From Phytoseiulus persimilis (Eukaryota > Arthropoda > Arachnida > Mesostigmata > Phytoseiidae), in contig CM075102.1 of assembly GCA_037576195.1 (NCBI GenBank), positions 44,326,745-44,390,744 of the forward strand: DNA of 64,000 nt, in the 5' to 3' direction. Shown one piece after another: positions 24,372-37,796 of this stretch; position 1 is the first letter of the stretch; the number at the start of each line of letters is the position of its first letter. A program made the position numbers and the translations under genes. The notes under the pieces were generated by a model. That model did not search any database. It had not been told where the DNA came from and saw only the letters and a list, made by a program, of their open reading frames with translations.

Positions 24372-24950
24372 AGTTATTCTTTATAATCAGAGACACAAGT
24401 TGAAAGATCGGTCAGGGATATTTCCACCGTTGCTTTCGGTACAAAGATGGAGACCCAGTCAGTGCAGTTTCACCCGGAGGTTGTTCGGAAGTTGGCGTCA
24501 AACACACGGCGTGTTCCACAATACACTGTTGCGAATTAACAGTTCGCTCAGGGAACATGCACGTAGTTCTCAAACTTTCTCTTTCTCTCAAAGCAGCCTC
24601 CTCTAGTGAAAACAGCCGATTTCAAATCTTTGAGAATTTGAAAAAGAGCCATTTCGAAGCCACATCCGGGGCACACTGTGGTCCCTTTGCCTGGCTTGTA
24701 GGCGCGGAACTGTCCTGCCTCAGCGAGAACCGCATCTACCGTCGCTGTTCTGAGATCTAACCGTCATTATTATGCACAGCGATCGGGCCTTGGATACATT
24801 CATGATACCGAGGCTCATCATCATAGAACCAACTTTATTCACTGAGTACGACAATGATCGCTCGGCGTGTCAACTTCAGCCATTTCCCCACAGGGGAAAA
24901 TCATCGAAACTCCCAACACGTCGCTGGAGACTCTTGAGTATCGATCGCGT
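24372..24950 (-). repeat. duplicated 5' flank of family-X (copy B)
   Basis: This aligns with the copy A flank at 17340-17960. Its outer part (a GATCGGGCCTTGGA-like stretch, then CGCTCGGCGTGTCAACTT) recurs at 49840-50060 and 50490-50700. Confidence 0.7.
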
Positions 24951-27900
24951 TTCTTCAGGGCATCATAGATGGGATCACAGTCGCCAAAAAAGGTTCATAT
25001 GGGCGTACGAGCATGGAATTTCGGTTGGCGTGGGCTTTGCTTGACACTGAAACGCGACGATCGATTCTGTGGGCTAGAGACTGCATATGCAATCCTTGGA
25101 AAGCCTATCGGGTGACGAATTCGGTATCGCGACTTTTGAACATGACTCGATGCGAGTCGCAAGGAAACATCGCTGAACCGACGCATCATCGGTCCACACG
25201 ATTGCTTGTACTGGCAACGTGTCCTTTTTCGTCCTACGGAAAACTCCAACTGAACGCACACTTGATTAGCGGGAAAGCAGACCGCTAATCGTTCAAGGGC
25301 TCCATTCTGCTCAGATGCTCGCTGTGAAATGAACGTAGGAGAAGGAGGACGGAAACTAGAATCATCGAAACATAAGTTCGATCAGCAGGAGCTGAGTCAA
25401 CGATGAAACCTCTAGTGTACAAGTTCTAGACCCATGCACAATCGGTGCATGGTCGAAACCCGACAAGCTTTGGGCCAGCGAATGGGAATTCTCCTCGAGG
25501 AAGCTGCAGCCCGAAGAAGCTGCATCGAATGGCCAGATGAGCATCTCGGTGACGTTTCCGGTGAAGACGGCCAATGTTTCAGGTTTTTCTTTCTCAAGGA
25601 AACGAAGCGAAAGAAAATTCCCTTGCGGGCCGTCATAACGGGAAACCAAGGTTTCGAGATGGCCTATCACCTCTCAATGACGAAGGGAATTAATGCCTGA
25701 GATTTCTCCAAAACACAGAAAACTTGCGTCAACGATTGCGTTTCTCGAAGCTGACAGCATTGGCAATCGGCAATCTGAGCTGCTCCGTATCCTTGAGGAA
25801 TACTCCGGAAATCTTGAACGGGTACAGGCAAAAGTCGCCTTGGGCATGTAACTGGTCGAGTTGGGGGTCCAGAGGAAACCGTCGCACTCGGGTTCCTTCT
25901 CAAGTACGAAATTCGTTACTCTATTTTCTCGGGATTCAGCAAGCTGGAACTCGGCTTCTCAACGCGATAATGACTGAAGGAGTCGGATTGATTATTTCTC
26001 CTGCTCTCGAGATTCTCGGGTATGAATCCTATTGCTTCGCTGAAAATTCCGTCGCTTGTACTTCAGCGACGATCCATTTCCCAGCTTCCACTCGACCAGT
26101 AGTCGTCAGATGCGCTGAAACTTCCAATCGCGCTCCGTCCTGGAGAGCGATACGGTGAACACCGTCGAAAGCTTCGAGTAGGTGTTCGTGGGTTGGAAAG
26201 TTCTGGATGAGGAAATTATATTCCTCCGGTAACACAAGGAATTATATTCTTTCGTGGCTTTCGGAAATCCATATTCCATTCGGGAACGTATAAAGACTGC
26301 TATGGCATCTTGTGAACCTGATCGAATGTTTAGGGGAACAAGAGTGCTCACCAGTAGCGGCTGACGCGAGCCGAAATCTCCCGATTCTATCAAGAAGCGC
26401 CCCCGAGCTTCTGATCCCCGGAACCGATCGATAGAAGTTTGATAAATTGTTTTGCAAGTGTCTCCGGAGTGTTCAATAGGACAGCGTACCGATCGGTTGA
26501 GCGCGTAACAAAACATAACTCCGGTTCAGAAATGACTCTCCGAGCCTTATTTTTTCTCGGAATATCTCCCTCTCTATACCATGGGCAGATATGCCCAAAA
26601 ATACCTGAGAGGAATATGCGACGCGATAACTCACAGACCGAAATCGTTTCGGCTCCATTTCTGGACTTTCTGAGCTCGAAAATACTTTGCTCGACAAGAG
26701 TTCGCATTCTCTTTTCGCTTCTTGGAAGGGAGCCTCGACTCTCTGCTTCTTACTACAAGTGTAAGTTCTCGGTCTGGAGAAAATGGGCTTTCCCATCATG
26801 AATTGGACTCTATCAAAATACTGGAACTTGCTGTGGCTGGAACGGAATTCAGGATCGAGGAATGGAGAGCTCAAACAGTACAGAGTTTTCAGACAATCCC
26901 AACCGACCCGGAAGAGACCAAGCAACTAAGACAGAAGCAGCTCGAGCCACATGCAGAAATGAGTTCAGACAGAGAATATTTTCAGAATAGAGAAACTGAA
27001 TTGGCGCCAGCTGGAAGTTACGTTCTCTAAGAGGCGTCCGTCAGAAAATCCCGAATATGACATAGCGAGACATTTGTGCACTACCCCGCCATATCGCGAC
27101 AACAAATATTATACCACGGACTAACAACGCAGCCACATAGGGGAAGGCTGAAGTGAGGAGTCGCCATCGGCATTCACAGTCAAGAGGACGACAGGATCAC
27201 GAAGGAGAACGCGAGAAAACCAGTGACGGAAACCAAAACCCGCTGCACCATCTGTATACATTCATCGCCGGATGAGAGCAAGGGAAGTGTCGTTGGAGAC
27301 ATGGGAAAATGCTAAGCAACATGAACCAACAACTTGGATGAAGCTATCTCCGGGGGCGACTTGAATCGGTACCGCTCACTGAACGACTCTCCTTCGAGGG
27401 TTTTCAGACAGGCTGTTGGCGCCCTCGGTCTGACAATACACTCGACGACGATGGAACCGGTCTACTTCCGCCACGACTGCTTCAGCTGTGTTGATGTAAT
27501 CATGTCGGCAGCCAGGAGACGGGAAACACTCGAAGAAGGCTGCGGGATACTGATGTCATCAGGAATGCCGAGGTGCCAATCTTGACTCCCTCAATCTCGT
27601 GGAGGCCGTCAGTGTTGGAACGCAAGATTTTCACTCCTAAGAGAGGTCTTGAAGAGAATATGGAAAAACAACGAAGTCAGCAGAGATCATGAATTGACGA
27701 GTGACGTTTCCCTATCGAAGAAAGCAACGTCCGTAACAACACCGGAATTACTCTAACGGTATGTGTAATGACGTCCCCAATCGCTGCTCTCCGACTGTTC
27801 CTGACAAAGAAACCAGCACAATGAACGTTCGTCTGAATCGAGGAATCGTGTTTTCCGTGGGCAGTTCTTCATCGTTATGGTACCTCCCCAGGGCACCTGA

Positions 27901-30900
27901 TAGGGACGTCCGCTTTCGAACCCTCCGAACGATGCTATTTCAAAGATCGCTATCCTCCTGTAGCCAGGAGACGACGCTTGCTAGCTTTTCGAAACAGATC
28001 GAACGAGCGGGAGCCGGAAATTCAAGAAAAAGAAAGCGAATGGAGCGGGACAGAAGAAAAGCGCGAATATCATGAAGAGGCTCGTGCGACTGGGGAACGG
28101 AAGGTCTTCCAATCATTCAGATGAGAAACCACAAGCATTCCCCGCATCTGAGGATGAGACCGCGCGGCTCGCATGGAGTCCGGAGAGGCAAGCCGATGAA
28201 GAGAGCGTCATCGCAATCGCGGCAGATCCCTGCGCCGTGTCTTGCGACATGACACTCGTGGAAAGACAGAACGAAGACGGTCTCTTGCCTGTGAAGATCT
28301 CTCATGATCTGCGGCGCCTGCTGGTCCGACAAGAATCGGCCGCGATTCAACATTTGGGTCGTGATTTTTTGAAGACTTTTCGCTCGGTGTGATCTACGGA
28401 GGGTGGCGAATGGGCGTTCTTCTCGAAATAGTTTCACCGCATCCTCCCGCATAGAGAAGAAACGGTACGTTCCTGTATGGTGTATACACCGTCGAAATCG
28501 GCACTGTTCCTTCTCTGCTGCAGATTGTTTGGGATCCCGGATCCGGAAGAATTCGCTTTCTAATCTGAAATCGGACTTTGTGAATGGTGGAAGTTAAACC
28601 CCAGAGTGCATGAATATGAATGCAGTGGGTAGCACAACGAGAACTCTCCGGATTGGGAAACTTTCGAGATTGTTCAGTCAGCGACGATCGACAGAACTCC
28701 ACCCAGCGAGGCGGAGAATTGAAGAGGAATACTGCACCATATTCTCGACATCGTGAGATCAAACTAGTCAGTCGAGTCTACCGCGACTTCCAGTTTGGTA
28801 CTGCGATTACTGCAGCATTTTTACGTCATTTCCTCATAGGGAAAGGCTGATTGAAAAGAGAGTCGATTGGCAGGCAGTGTGAAACCACCGGTGGAGCCAC
28901 GGTTTCTCGGGAATCAACAAGTCGAGTCGGGGCTTCACAAGAACGCAGTTCAACTGCATCGTAATCTCATCGACGTGGATTTTTTTCAGGAAGTCACTGG
29001 GAGCGAGGGGCGTCCTGCTCAAACACTTCATCCTCACATCCTCGCATGGAGGCTCACAGTCAGAAAAACGGAGAGTCGTCACTCTCACCTCTTTCGCGAT
29101 TGGCTCCGGAATCGACGATCAGCGGGCGATTACATATCGTGACCGCCATGAATCTTGACATTCGATTGAGACCTTGGAAGAAAATTCGCGGCACTCGTGC
29201 TGCAGTCGTAATTTCCTTCGCCTGTAGTGACGTAACCCTCTTCAGCCTCGGTTCAAGTCTTGTTAGATGGTGAAAATATTTCGGCAATGCTGACAGATAC
29301 ACCGGAGAGTCACGCTGATTCAGTAGAATAGATGCATTCGTATTTGTGCTCACCGACTCAGTCCGCTCGTTTGATCTCTAGCTGTAGGAGGAGGGTTGAA
29401 GGTCAGCTCCCGGGTTTGGCTTCCCTGAGAAGTTGAGATTTTAGTGCCATTTAGGACAGCGATCCAGGATCGTTGTCCTTCTCAACGGAGTCTCCCTCGA
29501 ATTCGGCTTACTTTTCATCGAGACTCTACGGATTCCACATCATCCTGAGATTCACGCTATGGAGGGCGATGCGAGGTAGCATCCGAGGAGATGAAACACG
29601 ACGATCCTGTCGACGACCTGCGCAATGCTCTTTGTAGGAACCGCAGCCAGGATACACTGGGGCAATGCAAGAATCTCCATCGTTGGATGAGCTCGTCCAC
29701 CGTTGGCAGCGGCTTCTAACCGGTGGAATGGATCGACCGTGTTCTTGCGAACCTATGCTCGTTCGACTCGCTGCGGCCATTGTCAAATCTTTTCGGTAAG
29801 TTCGGGGCACGAGGAGGACTGAAGCCCGGTTGGTATGCTGATGCTGGTCCTTGGTGCCCAAAAGTTCCATAAAGTTACAAAGTCCTTCTTTTTTAACCGT
29901 CCGGCCACCGGACACCTCGACGCCCGGTGCCTCAGATCCTGCGGCAGTGGTTTTCTATCTTTCTCAATATGCGTATTCCTTCGACTCATGGATCCTCTCC
30001 GGCATATCCTGGATCTACAATCTCAGGAAAATCTAGAACGTGTAGATGTTTCCTTGATGAGCACGGAGTCCTCACACCCGATGCATTGCTGAAGCTCAGA
30101 ACCCCCTGAGGTCCCTTAATGGGTCAGAGCAGGGGCCGTGTACGGCCCTGAAAACTATTCTTGCGGAACTTGGTAACGCCCGTAGACGAAAAGTGATACT
30201 AATGGCCAGAAGAACGAATCCATCATCGGTCCCATTTCGATGGGCCTGCATATTATCGAGGCCTCTTGGCTCAAAACTCGAGGGGCGATTCGAAAGGCTC
30301 CGAGGTCATGACTTCTGTCCACCTCTGGAAGCCGGATTTCCCACTGTGTCGGCCCGGATTTATGCTTCCAATGGGGACGCTCTGTCTCACTGCGGATCAT
30401 GAAGAAGAGACTCGAGAGCTCCATAAGGTCAGGATGTCACAGAGGAACGAGTTCTCGATCCAAGTCGAAAAATCGCGGCGAGCGGGACCCGAACAACAAA
30501 AATGAAGTGAAACAGGGTGTTCAAAGCCAGATGGAAGCTAGCAGTCGCGGCCCATCCTCATGCTCGAGGGTATTTAGCCCCGAGGTTCACTCCGATGACT
30601 TCGAACTTGCTTCCCGCGTCGGGCAATCGGTCTGTGTTCCGAAAAGCCTGCTCCCTCTCTGCAAGAGCAATGGCGAAATGTGTGATTGAATGCTCCGAAC
30701 GCGCATCCAGCCTCATAGTAGAATCCTACGGACTGGAACTGCTCAACTCACAAGGAGTGCGCACTGACTGTCCCACGCCGATTTTTATGATGCAGGGATG
30801 GACTTGGAGGGCGCGTAGGGGCTAGCATAGAGGTTACATCATCACATCTCTATAGCTACATTCTCACGCTTTTTAAGACTTGAAACGGGTGAGAATCGAA

Positions 30901-31189
30901 AGTAAGATGATCGATACATTCCCGGCCGTTGGCGTCACTTCGGGAGACGTCATTCGGATGAAAGAAGAGTATTGATTTAGTATTCACCTAGTTACAGCCT
31001 AAAAAACAGAACAGATGATATGAGGCGGAGCAAAGTAGCTTCATGGATGGATCCAGTTAATAGAGTATTGATACTCAGGGAACTGAGATGAGGCGGAAAA
31101 TCAATGATCAACGGTGATCAATGATCCCGGAGAGCCGTTTTGGAAGGGACTCTCCATATTTTCCAGGGATTTTTCCAACTAACTTGTGG
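24951..31189. other. 6 kb without recognised gene
   Basis: Many short open frames occur on both strands but none has a domain or exclusive strand. The only structure I can support is the dispersed repeat at 26299-26370. A stretch near 29526-29915 (-) vaguely resembles a decayed retroelement polyprotein, too weakly to call. Confidence 0.35.
26299..26370 (+). repeat. dispersed 70-bp repeat, copy 2
   Basis: The partner of 19763-19832, same orientation, 6.5 kb away. Confidence 0.55.
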
Positions 31190-31190
31190 A

Positions 31191-31204
31191 GGGGGGGGGG
31201 GGGG
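31191..31204 (+). repeat. poly(G) run
   Basis: Fourteen consecutive G residues followed by CGG. This kind of run is prone to slippage and to assembly error. Confidence 0.9.
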
Positions 31205-31279
31205 CGGTAAAGGGATGCCGACGAAGAAGCTTATACAGAAAAATGAACTCCCTTAGCTCATCGAATGTGTAGGTGATGG

Positions 31280-31552
31280 CTAGCTCGAAACCGAAATCGG
31301 AAACAAGGGGACACTGAGTTTCTTGAAGTTTGGCAGTCGATTGCCTGACGCCTGAAGGCGTCTATATTTATTCACGATTAATGGCCGCGCTGTTTGAGTC
31401 TTAACCGTAACGAACTTGTTAACCCGAGCGAATGGAGCTTTTCGCCGCCGGTTGATAGTCAATGGAGGTCTCACGGGTTCCACGTAGGGGGAGTTTTCCT
31501 GCGCTGGATCTGAGATTATGGTTGGTCTTGGAACACGAGTCCTGAGCTGCAA
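31280..31552 (-). pseudogene. family-X 3'-end fragment
   Basis: Only the C-terminal tail and 3' flank of the family are present. The minus strand reads a proline/valine-rich tail (PYVEPVRPPLTINRRRK) matching the ends of copies C and D, followed by the shared TATTCACGA-type 3' flank. The rest of the gene is missing, and the next relic (copy C) begins about 340 bp to the right. Confidence 0.55.
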
Positions 31553-31890
31553 TAGGGTTCCTCAGGTCCAACAGGAAGTCTGAAGTCCAACCCGATGTCT
31601 GTGGTCTGGAGGTCAGGAGGCACTGCACACAGGGCTGCCAATCGGCGTGATGAAGGTAACCTCACTCCAGTAAGAGAGAGAAGAGAAAGAAATGCCCTCC
31701 AGAGAGAGGGGCATTTTCTATCACGCATCGTCCGGAAACCGGGGAGGAAACACAGGGACGTCTCCGATTCGCAAGAATGAAGTTGTTTAGCCAAATGGAT
31801 GCGTAGGTCATGGCTCACTTTGAACAGATCCTGGGAGCAAGGAGAACACGGAGTTTCATAGAGCCTAGTAATTGAAGGCAGGTTCTGCAT

Positions 31891-33160
31891 TTATTCACGA
31901 CTCATCGAAATTATTTCGAATTTCAGTATGGAATTTTCCGCCGCCGGTTCATAGGCGATGGACCACTCACGGGTCCTAGGTTGGAGGCGACTTGTGCCGG
32001 CGGATGAGGGATGGGGGTCGGTTTGGGAACACAATTCTTCATTGCCTCTTCGTAGCTCGGAGTATCGTGACGTTCCCGAATCGGGACGAAGTTTTCTCCA
32101 ACCTCCGCTCATCCGCAGAACATGCAATGGTTGATTCCAACTGAATTGAGTAGGCTGGCTCCGGTAGTAGGGTGAGCAACTGCTCGTTGTTCGGTGAAGT
32201 CGTCGGATCGAAGAACCGTTCCTCGAGTGAATCAGCTCGTGGATTTCTATCCCAGTTCCGATGATGAGCCAAGGGAGAATATTCGTCTCGGATCCGCAAG
32301 ACTTGTTGAGGAGCCTATAGTTTAGGACCGCTCCAGGGACTCCCAGTGACTTAGAGACCTTCTGCTCCCGAACACACATCACGATATTGATGAGAAGGAG
32401 GCTTGTGGGCGTCGACGAGTGGCTGATTGATCGCTGCCTATGGATAGAAAACTCGAGGTCTGGGGGCTCTGTGCTGAAGATGGGAGTTCGAAATGGATGG
32501 CACTGTCCCTTGCATGGGACTTCTGCCCTGGACAACGTACTGCTGACGAACAGTATCTGGGGAGTACGTATCAGCCTTCCTCGATGCGGCACTCTCTGGG
32601 GAGGCGTAGCTTTCTGGATGAGCTCTGCCACTTCTCCTGCTGGCGTAACCAGAGGGGTCTGGACTTTTCCCATGAGGAGAGCGCCGGAGCTCGACGCACA
32701 GATCTTCGGAGGCGAGTTCTCCGAAAAGACATTGGCTTCCAAGATTTGGCTGTTCATTTGCTGTCCTGGTGAAGAGACCACTTGCTGTACCAAACGTCCT
32801 CCTGTAGCGGCTCCATGGTTGGTCATGGTAGCCGCTCGGAATCCTGAATCTGGGGTGTTGGCTTATGGCTGAGGAGTCGGAGTCGCCCTGCGACATTGGT
32901 CGAGCCGGACGATCGTGCGTTGCTCTTGTGCTGATTTCGTGGAAGAGCTCGGTCCACCACTCCGCATGGTCGTGGAGCCAGCGCACGATTGAGGGAACGA
33001 GTTCAACCACACACCCCCGGGCCTTGAGAAGTGGCTGCGACCCGCGTTGGCCGTGGGTTAAAGATTTGAGCCGTGCGTCGTTCGACACATCGGAACATGC
33101 TCAGGTCTCCTCAGGTCGACTCCGATATCGAAGTCAAGAAGCAGAATATTCTCAACCAAC
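31891..33160 (-). pseudogene. family-X copy C, multiply frameshifted
   Basis: Family landmarks appear in order but in different frames: LLDFDIGVDLRRPEHVPM near 33130, KSPDPSGYASRRSG near 32670, SYASPESAASRKADTYSPD near 32600, and RHDTPSYEEAMKN near 32060. The N-terminal leader of copies B and E is replaced by unrelated sequence. At least two frame changes make a full-length product impossible. Confidence 0.7.
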
Positions 33161-33464
33161 GACTGATGAGCGTCTATGCCACACCATCTGAAAGGAGCCG
33201 CTGGAAAAATCAACGAAGCAACGCTATCCGGAGCCGGGACTGTTACGATTTCACGCGGTTGACACCGCGCGGAAACGCCGTCATCGAGGCGATTGGAAGC
33301 TATGAGGAACCGCAACCATCGGAACATAACTCCCACAAGCACGAAGCGGATCTTGGATGGAGGAACTTCCCAAGTTCAGTACCCTCCTTGAGCCGTCTAT
33401 GCCGCTTCTGAGAATCCTGAAATCACGCGTGACTTCAACTCCTGCTAACGCTGGGAGGTTAGGC

Positions 33465-33900
33465 GCTGTCAAGCTAATCCCGAAAGAAGTCCTCTAATGT
33501 CGTTGCACCGCTGAAAGACTTCGGAACAGTGAGGGAACGTTGCTGGAGGGTTGAGGGAGGCTCGTCAACGAGAAAGCTCCAGGTTCGTGGCCCTCCAACA
33601 GTCGTTCCATCATCGGGGCGGAATCCGACGTGGAACAGGAGGAACGAATGAAATCTACGCACACCGCCCAACGGACAATCTTCCTTCTGGCTGAACGGCA
33701 GCCGAATAATACTGCATCGGAACACCAAGAGATGTAACGCGGTGTCGCTTCCAGTGAAGGCGAGACTAGATCCCGAGGAGTCTCTGAAGGATGTGCCGGC
33801 ATCCGAGAGGTCCAGAAGTTAATCCTCGGAGTCGGGGCCTCCCACAAATCAGGGCTTCGCAAGTCCACACTTCTCAAGACGGAGGAAGCTGAGTGAGGTC
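33465..33900 (+). repeat. duplicated module 2, copy 1
   Basis: Three blocks recur elsewhere in the same orientation. About 33470-33520 matches 50900-50960 (AATGTCGTTGCACC). 33660-33800 matches 45410-45545 (CAACGGACAA, CTTCCTTCTGGCTGA, CGGCAGCCGAA). 33845-33930 matches 46565-46640 (GAGGTCAC preceded by CTCAAGA). This module adjoins family-X copy D and is not coding in any clear way. Confidence 0.65.
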
Positions 33901-33929
33901 ACTGTTGGCGCTGAACCGACGAGCGTCTT

Positions 33930-35160
33930 GATTCTTGACTTCGATATCGAAGCCGAGTTGATGAAACCTGAGCTTGTTCCAATCCGTGGTATGACGCAAG
34001 GCTCAAACCTTCAACCAACGGCCACTGCGGGTTACGGCCACTCCTCAAGCTCCAGAGGTACGTGGCTGAACTTGTCCCCTTAACCGAACACTGGATCCGC
34101 GAGCATGCGGAGTGGTGGAACTAGCTATTCTGCGAAAGCCGCACAGGGGCAACGCAAATGGTCCGGCTCGACCTAGGTCACTGGACAACTCCGACTCCCC
34201 GGCCATGGGCCAAAAGCCCAGATTCAGGATCACGAGCGGCTACCATGACCAACCATGGAGCCGCTCCAGGAGGACGTCTGGTCCAGCAAGTGGTCTCTAC
34301 ACCAGGACAGCAAAGGTACGGCCAAGTCTTGGGAGCCAATGGCTATTCGGAGAATTCGCCGCCGAACGTGTGTGCATCGAGCTTCGAACGCTCTCCACAT
34401 GGGACAAGTCCAGGCTCCTCAGGGTACTCGAGCTGTGAAAGTGGCGGAGCTCATCCAGGAAACTACGCCTCCCCGGAGAATGCCGCGTCGAGGAACGCTG
34501 ACACGTATTTCCCAGTTACTCAGGGCGAAAGTCCCATACAGGAAACAATGCCCCCCAATCCCAGCTCCCATCTTCAGTAAACAGCTCCCAGAGCTCAAAT
34601 GTTCTGTGCACAGGGAGCGATCAATCAGCCACTCGTCAACACTTTCCAACTTGCCCCTCATCAATATCGAAATGAGTGGTCGGGAACAGGAGGTTTCCAC
34701 GTTACTTGGAATCCCTGGACCGGCTCTGAACTTCCGTTTTCTCAACAAGCATTTTCGATCCGACAAGAATCGCCTCCCATATCTTATCATCAAAACCAAG
34801 ATAGCGCTCCTCGCCCGATTCACCCTCGCTTCCAGGAGCCGTTCCTCGATCCGGTGTCTTCACCGAACAACCAGCTGTTGCTCAACCAACGAACGCAGCA
34901 AGTCTCCTTGACTCTGTTCGAGTTATCGTTCGTTCAGCAGACGAGGAAAATGGAGGAAACTCCGTCCCGATTGGGGAACGTCACGATCTTACGAGCTACG
35001 AAGAAGCAATGAAGAATCGTGTTCCCAAATCGACCGCCATCTCGAATCCGCCGGTAAAAATCTCCTAAAAAGTGGAACCCGTAAGGCGTCCACTGACTTA
35101 AAATCGGCGGAAGAAAAATCCGTCCCAGTTTCAGATATGAGTCGTGAATAAAAGCAGATG
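33930..35160 (+). pseudogene. family-X copy D, plus strand, stopped
   Basis: It begins with ILDFDIEAELMKPELVPI and soon meets a TAA at about 34080 where copy A continues. Then, in shifted frames, it shows SPGSSGYSSCESGG and SYASPENAASRNADTY-like sequence (34158-34580), a second stop, and a long frame 34599-35012. RHDLTSYEEAMKN follows in another frame near 34990. A GAATAAAAGC signal near 35147 and the 3' flank are shared with copy E. It lies in inverse orientation to copies A-C. Confidence 0.75.
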
Positions 35161-35819
35161 TCGCCAGACTCCAATTAATCCCGTGTACTCCTTGTTCCCA
35201 AGTTCAGTTTAAGGAGTCAGCTATAACCTGAACATGCAATGATGAAGTTCATTTTCCCGCATCAGCATCTTGGTCAGGAATGAGGATGCAAAATCACGGT
35301 TAATTTCTTTTGTGAACACCGGGCTTCAGTCGAAGCAACATAGATATCGCGATCGGACTCCGAACCGCGTCTTCCTCCCACTCAACAACGCAGCTTGGAG
35401 TTGCTCGTTATCATGCTCAAATCTCGCACAAGTAGGTGTCGTAAGAGATCAGCCTCTCCTGGGCCGTATCCCAGTCTGGCACGAATGTGAATCCTGCTGA
35501 TTAAATCCCACGGAGCTTTGATCGAAGGTTTGAAGGCTTTCGAAGTTCGCTGATGTGTCTCGCCTTCACTCGAAGCGTCAACGTGGCACATCCCCGGATG
35601 GTTTGACGCAGCCTTCTTCGGCCGCCGCTCAGTCGAGGAGAAGATTACCCGACGCGCGGTGAGCCCAGTTCTCATTCTATTTCTCTGAAAACCGTCGGAT
35701 TCCGTTCCGATCATGCGCCCACTGTTGCCGGGCCTTGAACTCTGTTCACTCTACGGTAACGTCCCCCCACTGCTCGAAATCCTCCCGCGGTGCAACGACA
35801 GATCCCCCGACTTCCTCGC

Positions 35820-36190
35820 TGAACCGACCAGCGTATACAGCAGTTGAAGTTGCGCGTACCTTCAGATTTTATTGGCTGCTGCATCTGAACGGCTCAAGAC
35901 GTGCACTGAATTCGGGAACTTACTACTTCCGAGCTGTAGTTCGTGCTCGTGAGCGTGATGTGTCGATGATTGTGGTCCCTCGTCGCTTTCAATCGCCTCA
36001 ATGATGGCAGTTTCTCGTGGTTCCTACCGCACGGAACCGCAGCAGTCACAGATCCGAATAGCGGTTTTCCGATGATGCTTTTCCGCAACTTCTGTTGGAC
36101 TCCTGGGCTGGAAGGACACAATCATCTCTCATTCATTGAGAATCAAAGACGCTGTCTCGAGGTTCTCCAAAATTTCTTTGGCATACGAGC
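35820..36190 (+). repeat. duplicated module 2, second half
   Basis: About 35820-36190 aligns in the same orientation with 46630-46850: GACCAGC then TTGAAGTT, GGTTCCTACCGCACGGAACCGCAGC against GGTTCCCACCGCGTGAAGCCGCAGC, then CTGGGCTG(G)AAGGACACA and GGTTCTCCA. In copy 1 this half is separated from the first half by the copy D pseudogene. Confidence 0.6.
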
Positions 36191-37426
36191 TCCTTCAGAA
36201 ATTTAGAGCTCCTTCTGATATCGTTCCGAGACAGGCAAAATTCCGACGGAAAGATCTACCGCTGCAACCTGGCCAATAAAACGAGATATTGTGATCAGTT
36301 AGGTTCTCTCACCTAAATTCCCCTCCAAGGATGAACCATCGATGACTTGCTCAGCGGAAACGGAAGTCAGCTTCCCCGTTTCAACCTCGATCGAGCCCGT
36401 GGAAGGGAATGTCACGAATGAAACATGCGCTGCATGTTTCTCTCAGTGTGTTTCCGACGCGATTGCTTCGCTGAAGCGTCTCTCCAAATAAGCCGCGGCT
36501 GCGATGGGGAAGGGAACACAGATGCCTCCAGAGGGAAGTAGCAGCAGTGATATTGGAGCAGCGATGCGTGACAGGAAATTTCCAGCACAAACAGCAGACA
36601 CACTCTTCTCCGTCTGGAGAGGAGTCAACTTCTTCACACCAATTCACAGCCTGGCGGGCGGTGATCTTGGGCCTCAAATATCGCGTTCGAGATCGGGAAT
36701 CGTATCCCCGAACCGACCTCCATCCCTCATACGCCGGCAAAACTCGGAGGCAGGACCCCGAAGACGTCAATTGACTTCAAACCGGCGGCGAGAGATTCCA
36801 TTTCAAGTTTATAACTGTTAAAGACCGAACAGCGCGGCTATAACTGGTGAATAGATGCAGTCATCGTTCAGTCCCTTGCTAGATAGACTCCAAGAAACTC
36901 CGTGCCAACCTTGTGCCCATTTTCGTTTCCAATTTAGCCACCACATACCATGATCCCGTCACGTTCATTCGTCTGCTATCAGTTTCTTGGTCAGCAACGG
37001 AGATGCGAAACCGCGAATCATTTCTCACGTCATTCATGGGGTTTGGGTGAGCGCACCGCGACGCGTTTGAGACGCTGGGCGCTGTGACTACGTACATAGA
37101 ATAACTCTTATCCGTGCAAGAAGGCACGCTAGTTGTGACTCATCGAGTACGATTCCCGTGTCGAATACATCCGTAATGAATGCCCGTCAGAGCGAATGCT
37201 ATTCGCACACTCTATTTGCGAAATCGTACACGTCTTTGCTGGCCGACTGAAAGCACCTAACATTCGCACTATCTCTTCCCGCAGTTTCGAGGCAGGTTGA
37301 GAAACTACGCAAGCGTTGATTGAACCGAGTGCGGTCACACTGATGCTTTGTCGCGCCAGCAGCATGGGGGTGTCCCGAAAAAAAAGCTCTGTGGCCAACT
37401 CTGGTGCAGAAGCTCCATCTCGCCGG
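36191..37426 (+). other. mostly unrecognised; family-X 3' fragment at 36640-36830
   Basis: The only feature supported is a plus-strand C-terminal tail and 3' flank of family-X at about 36690-36830 (NRRRE near 36788, then a shared TTGGTCAGCA-type flank at about 36989). Everything else is unassigned. Confidence 0.45.
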
Positions 37427-37504
37427 ATGAAGGCTCTCGCCCGAGGCTACTGGCCTCACATGGTACATGACATGGAACTCCTGGCCAAGATTTGCATTCA
37501 CTGC
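37427..37504 (+). mobile_element. Ty3/gypsy integrase zinc-binding relic
   Basis: RRMKALARGYWPHMVHDMEL followed by LAKICIHC has the pattern of the H2C2 zinc-binding segment at the start of gypsy-class integrases (K-LAR-YWWPxMxxDIE-xxxxCxxC). The upstream His pair is lost in a frame break, and no reverse transcriptase is seen nearby. Confidence 0.55.
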
Positions 37505-37796
37505 ACGCCGCTAATCCACTCAAGGTCTCCCTTGAGCACTGGTTCGAGATCCAGAGACCCTGGTTCCGCGTCAGACGGAGAAGATGTGGCCACGCTGAAG
37601 AATGCGATCACGTGCAATACAATCTCGCTTGATGTTGCCGTCGCAACCTCCAACTACACGCTCCAAACAGGAGCTCTATTCCAGGAATCGATTCGAGTTT
37701 TATTCGAATGTTGACTATATCGATTGATCTTATTCTCAAAATGGGAGGAGGCTACAAGGAGTACCATGGGAACTATGTTCGATACAGGTTCGAGCT

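Noticed and set aside
29526-29915. Possible decayed retroelement polyprotein
   Set aside because: Only vague resemblance in several frames; no catalytic motif could be identified.
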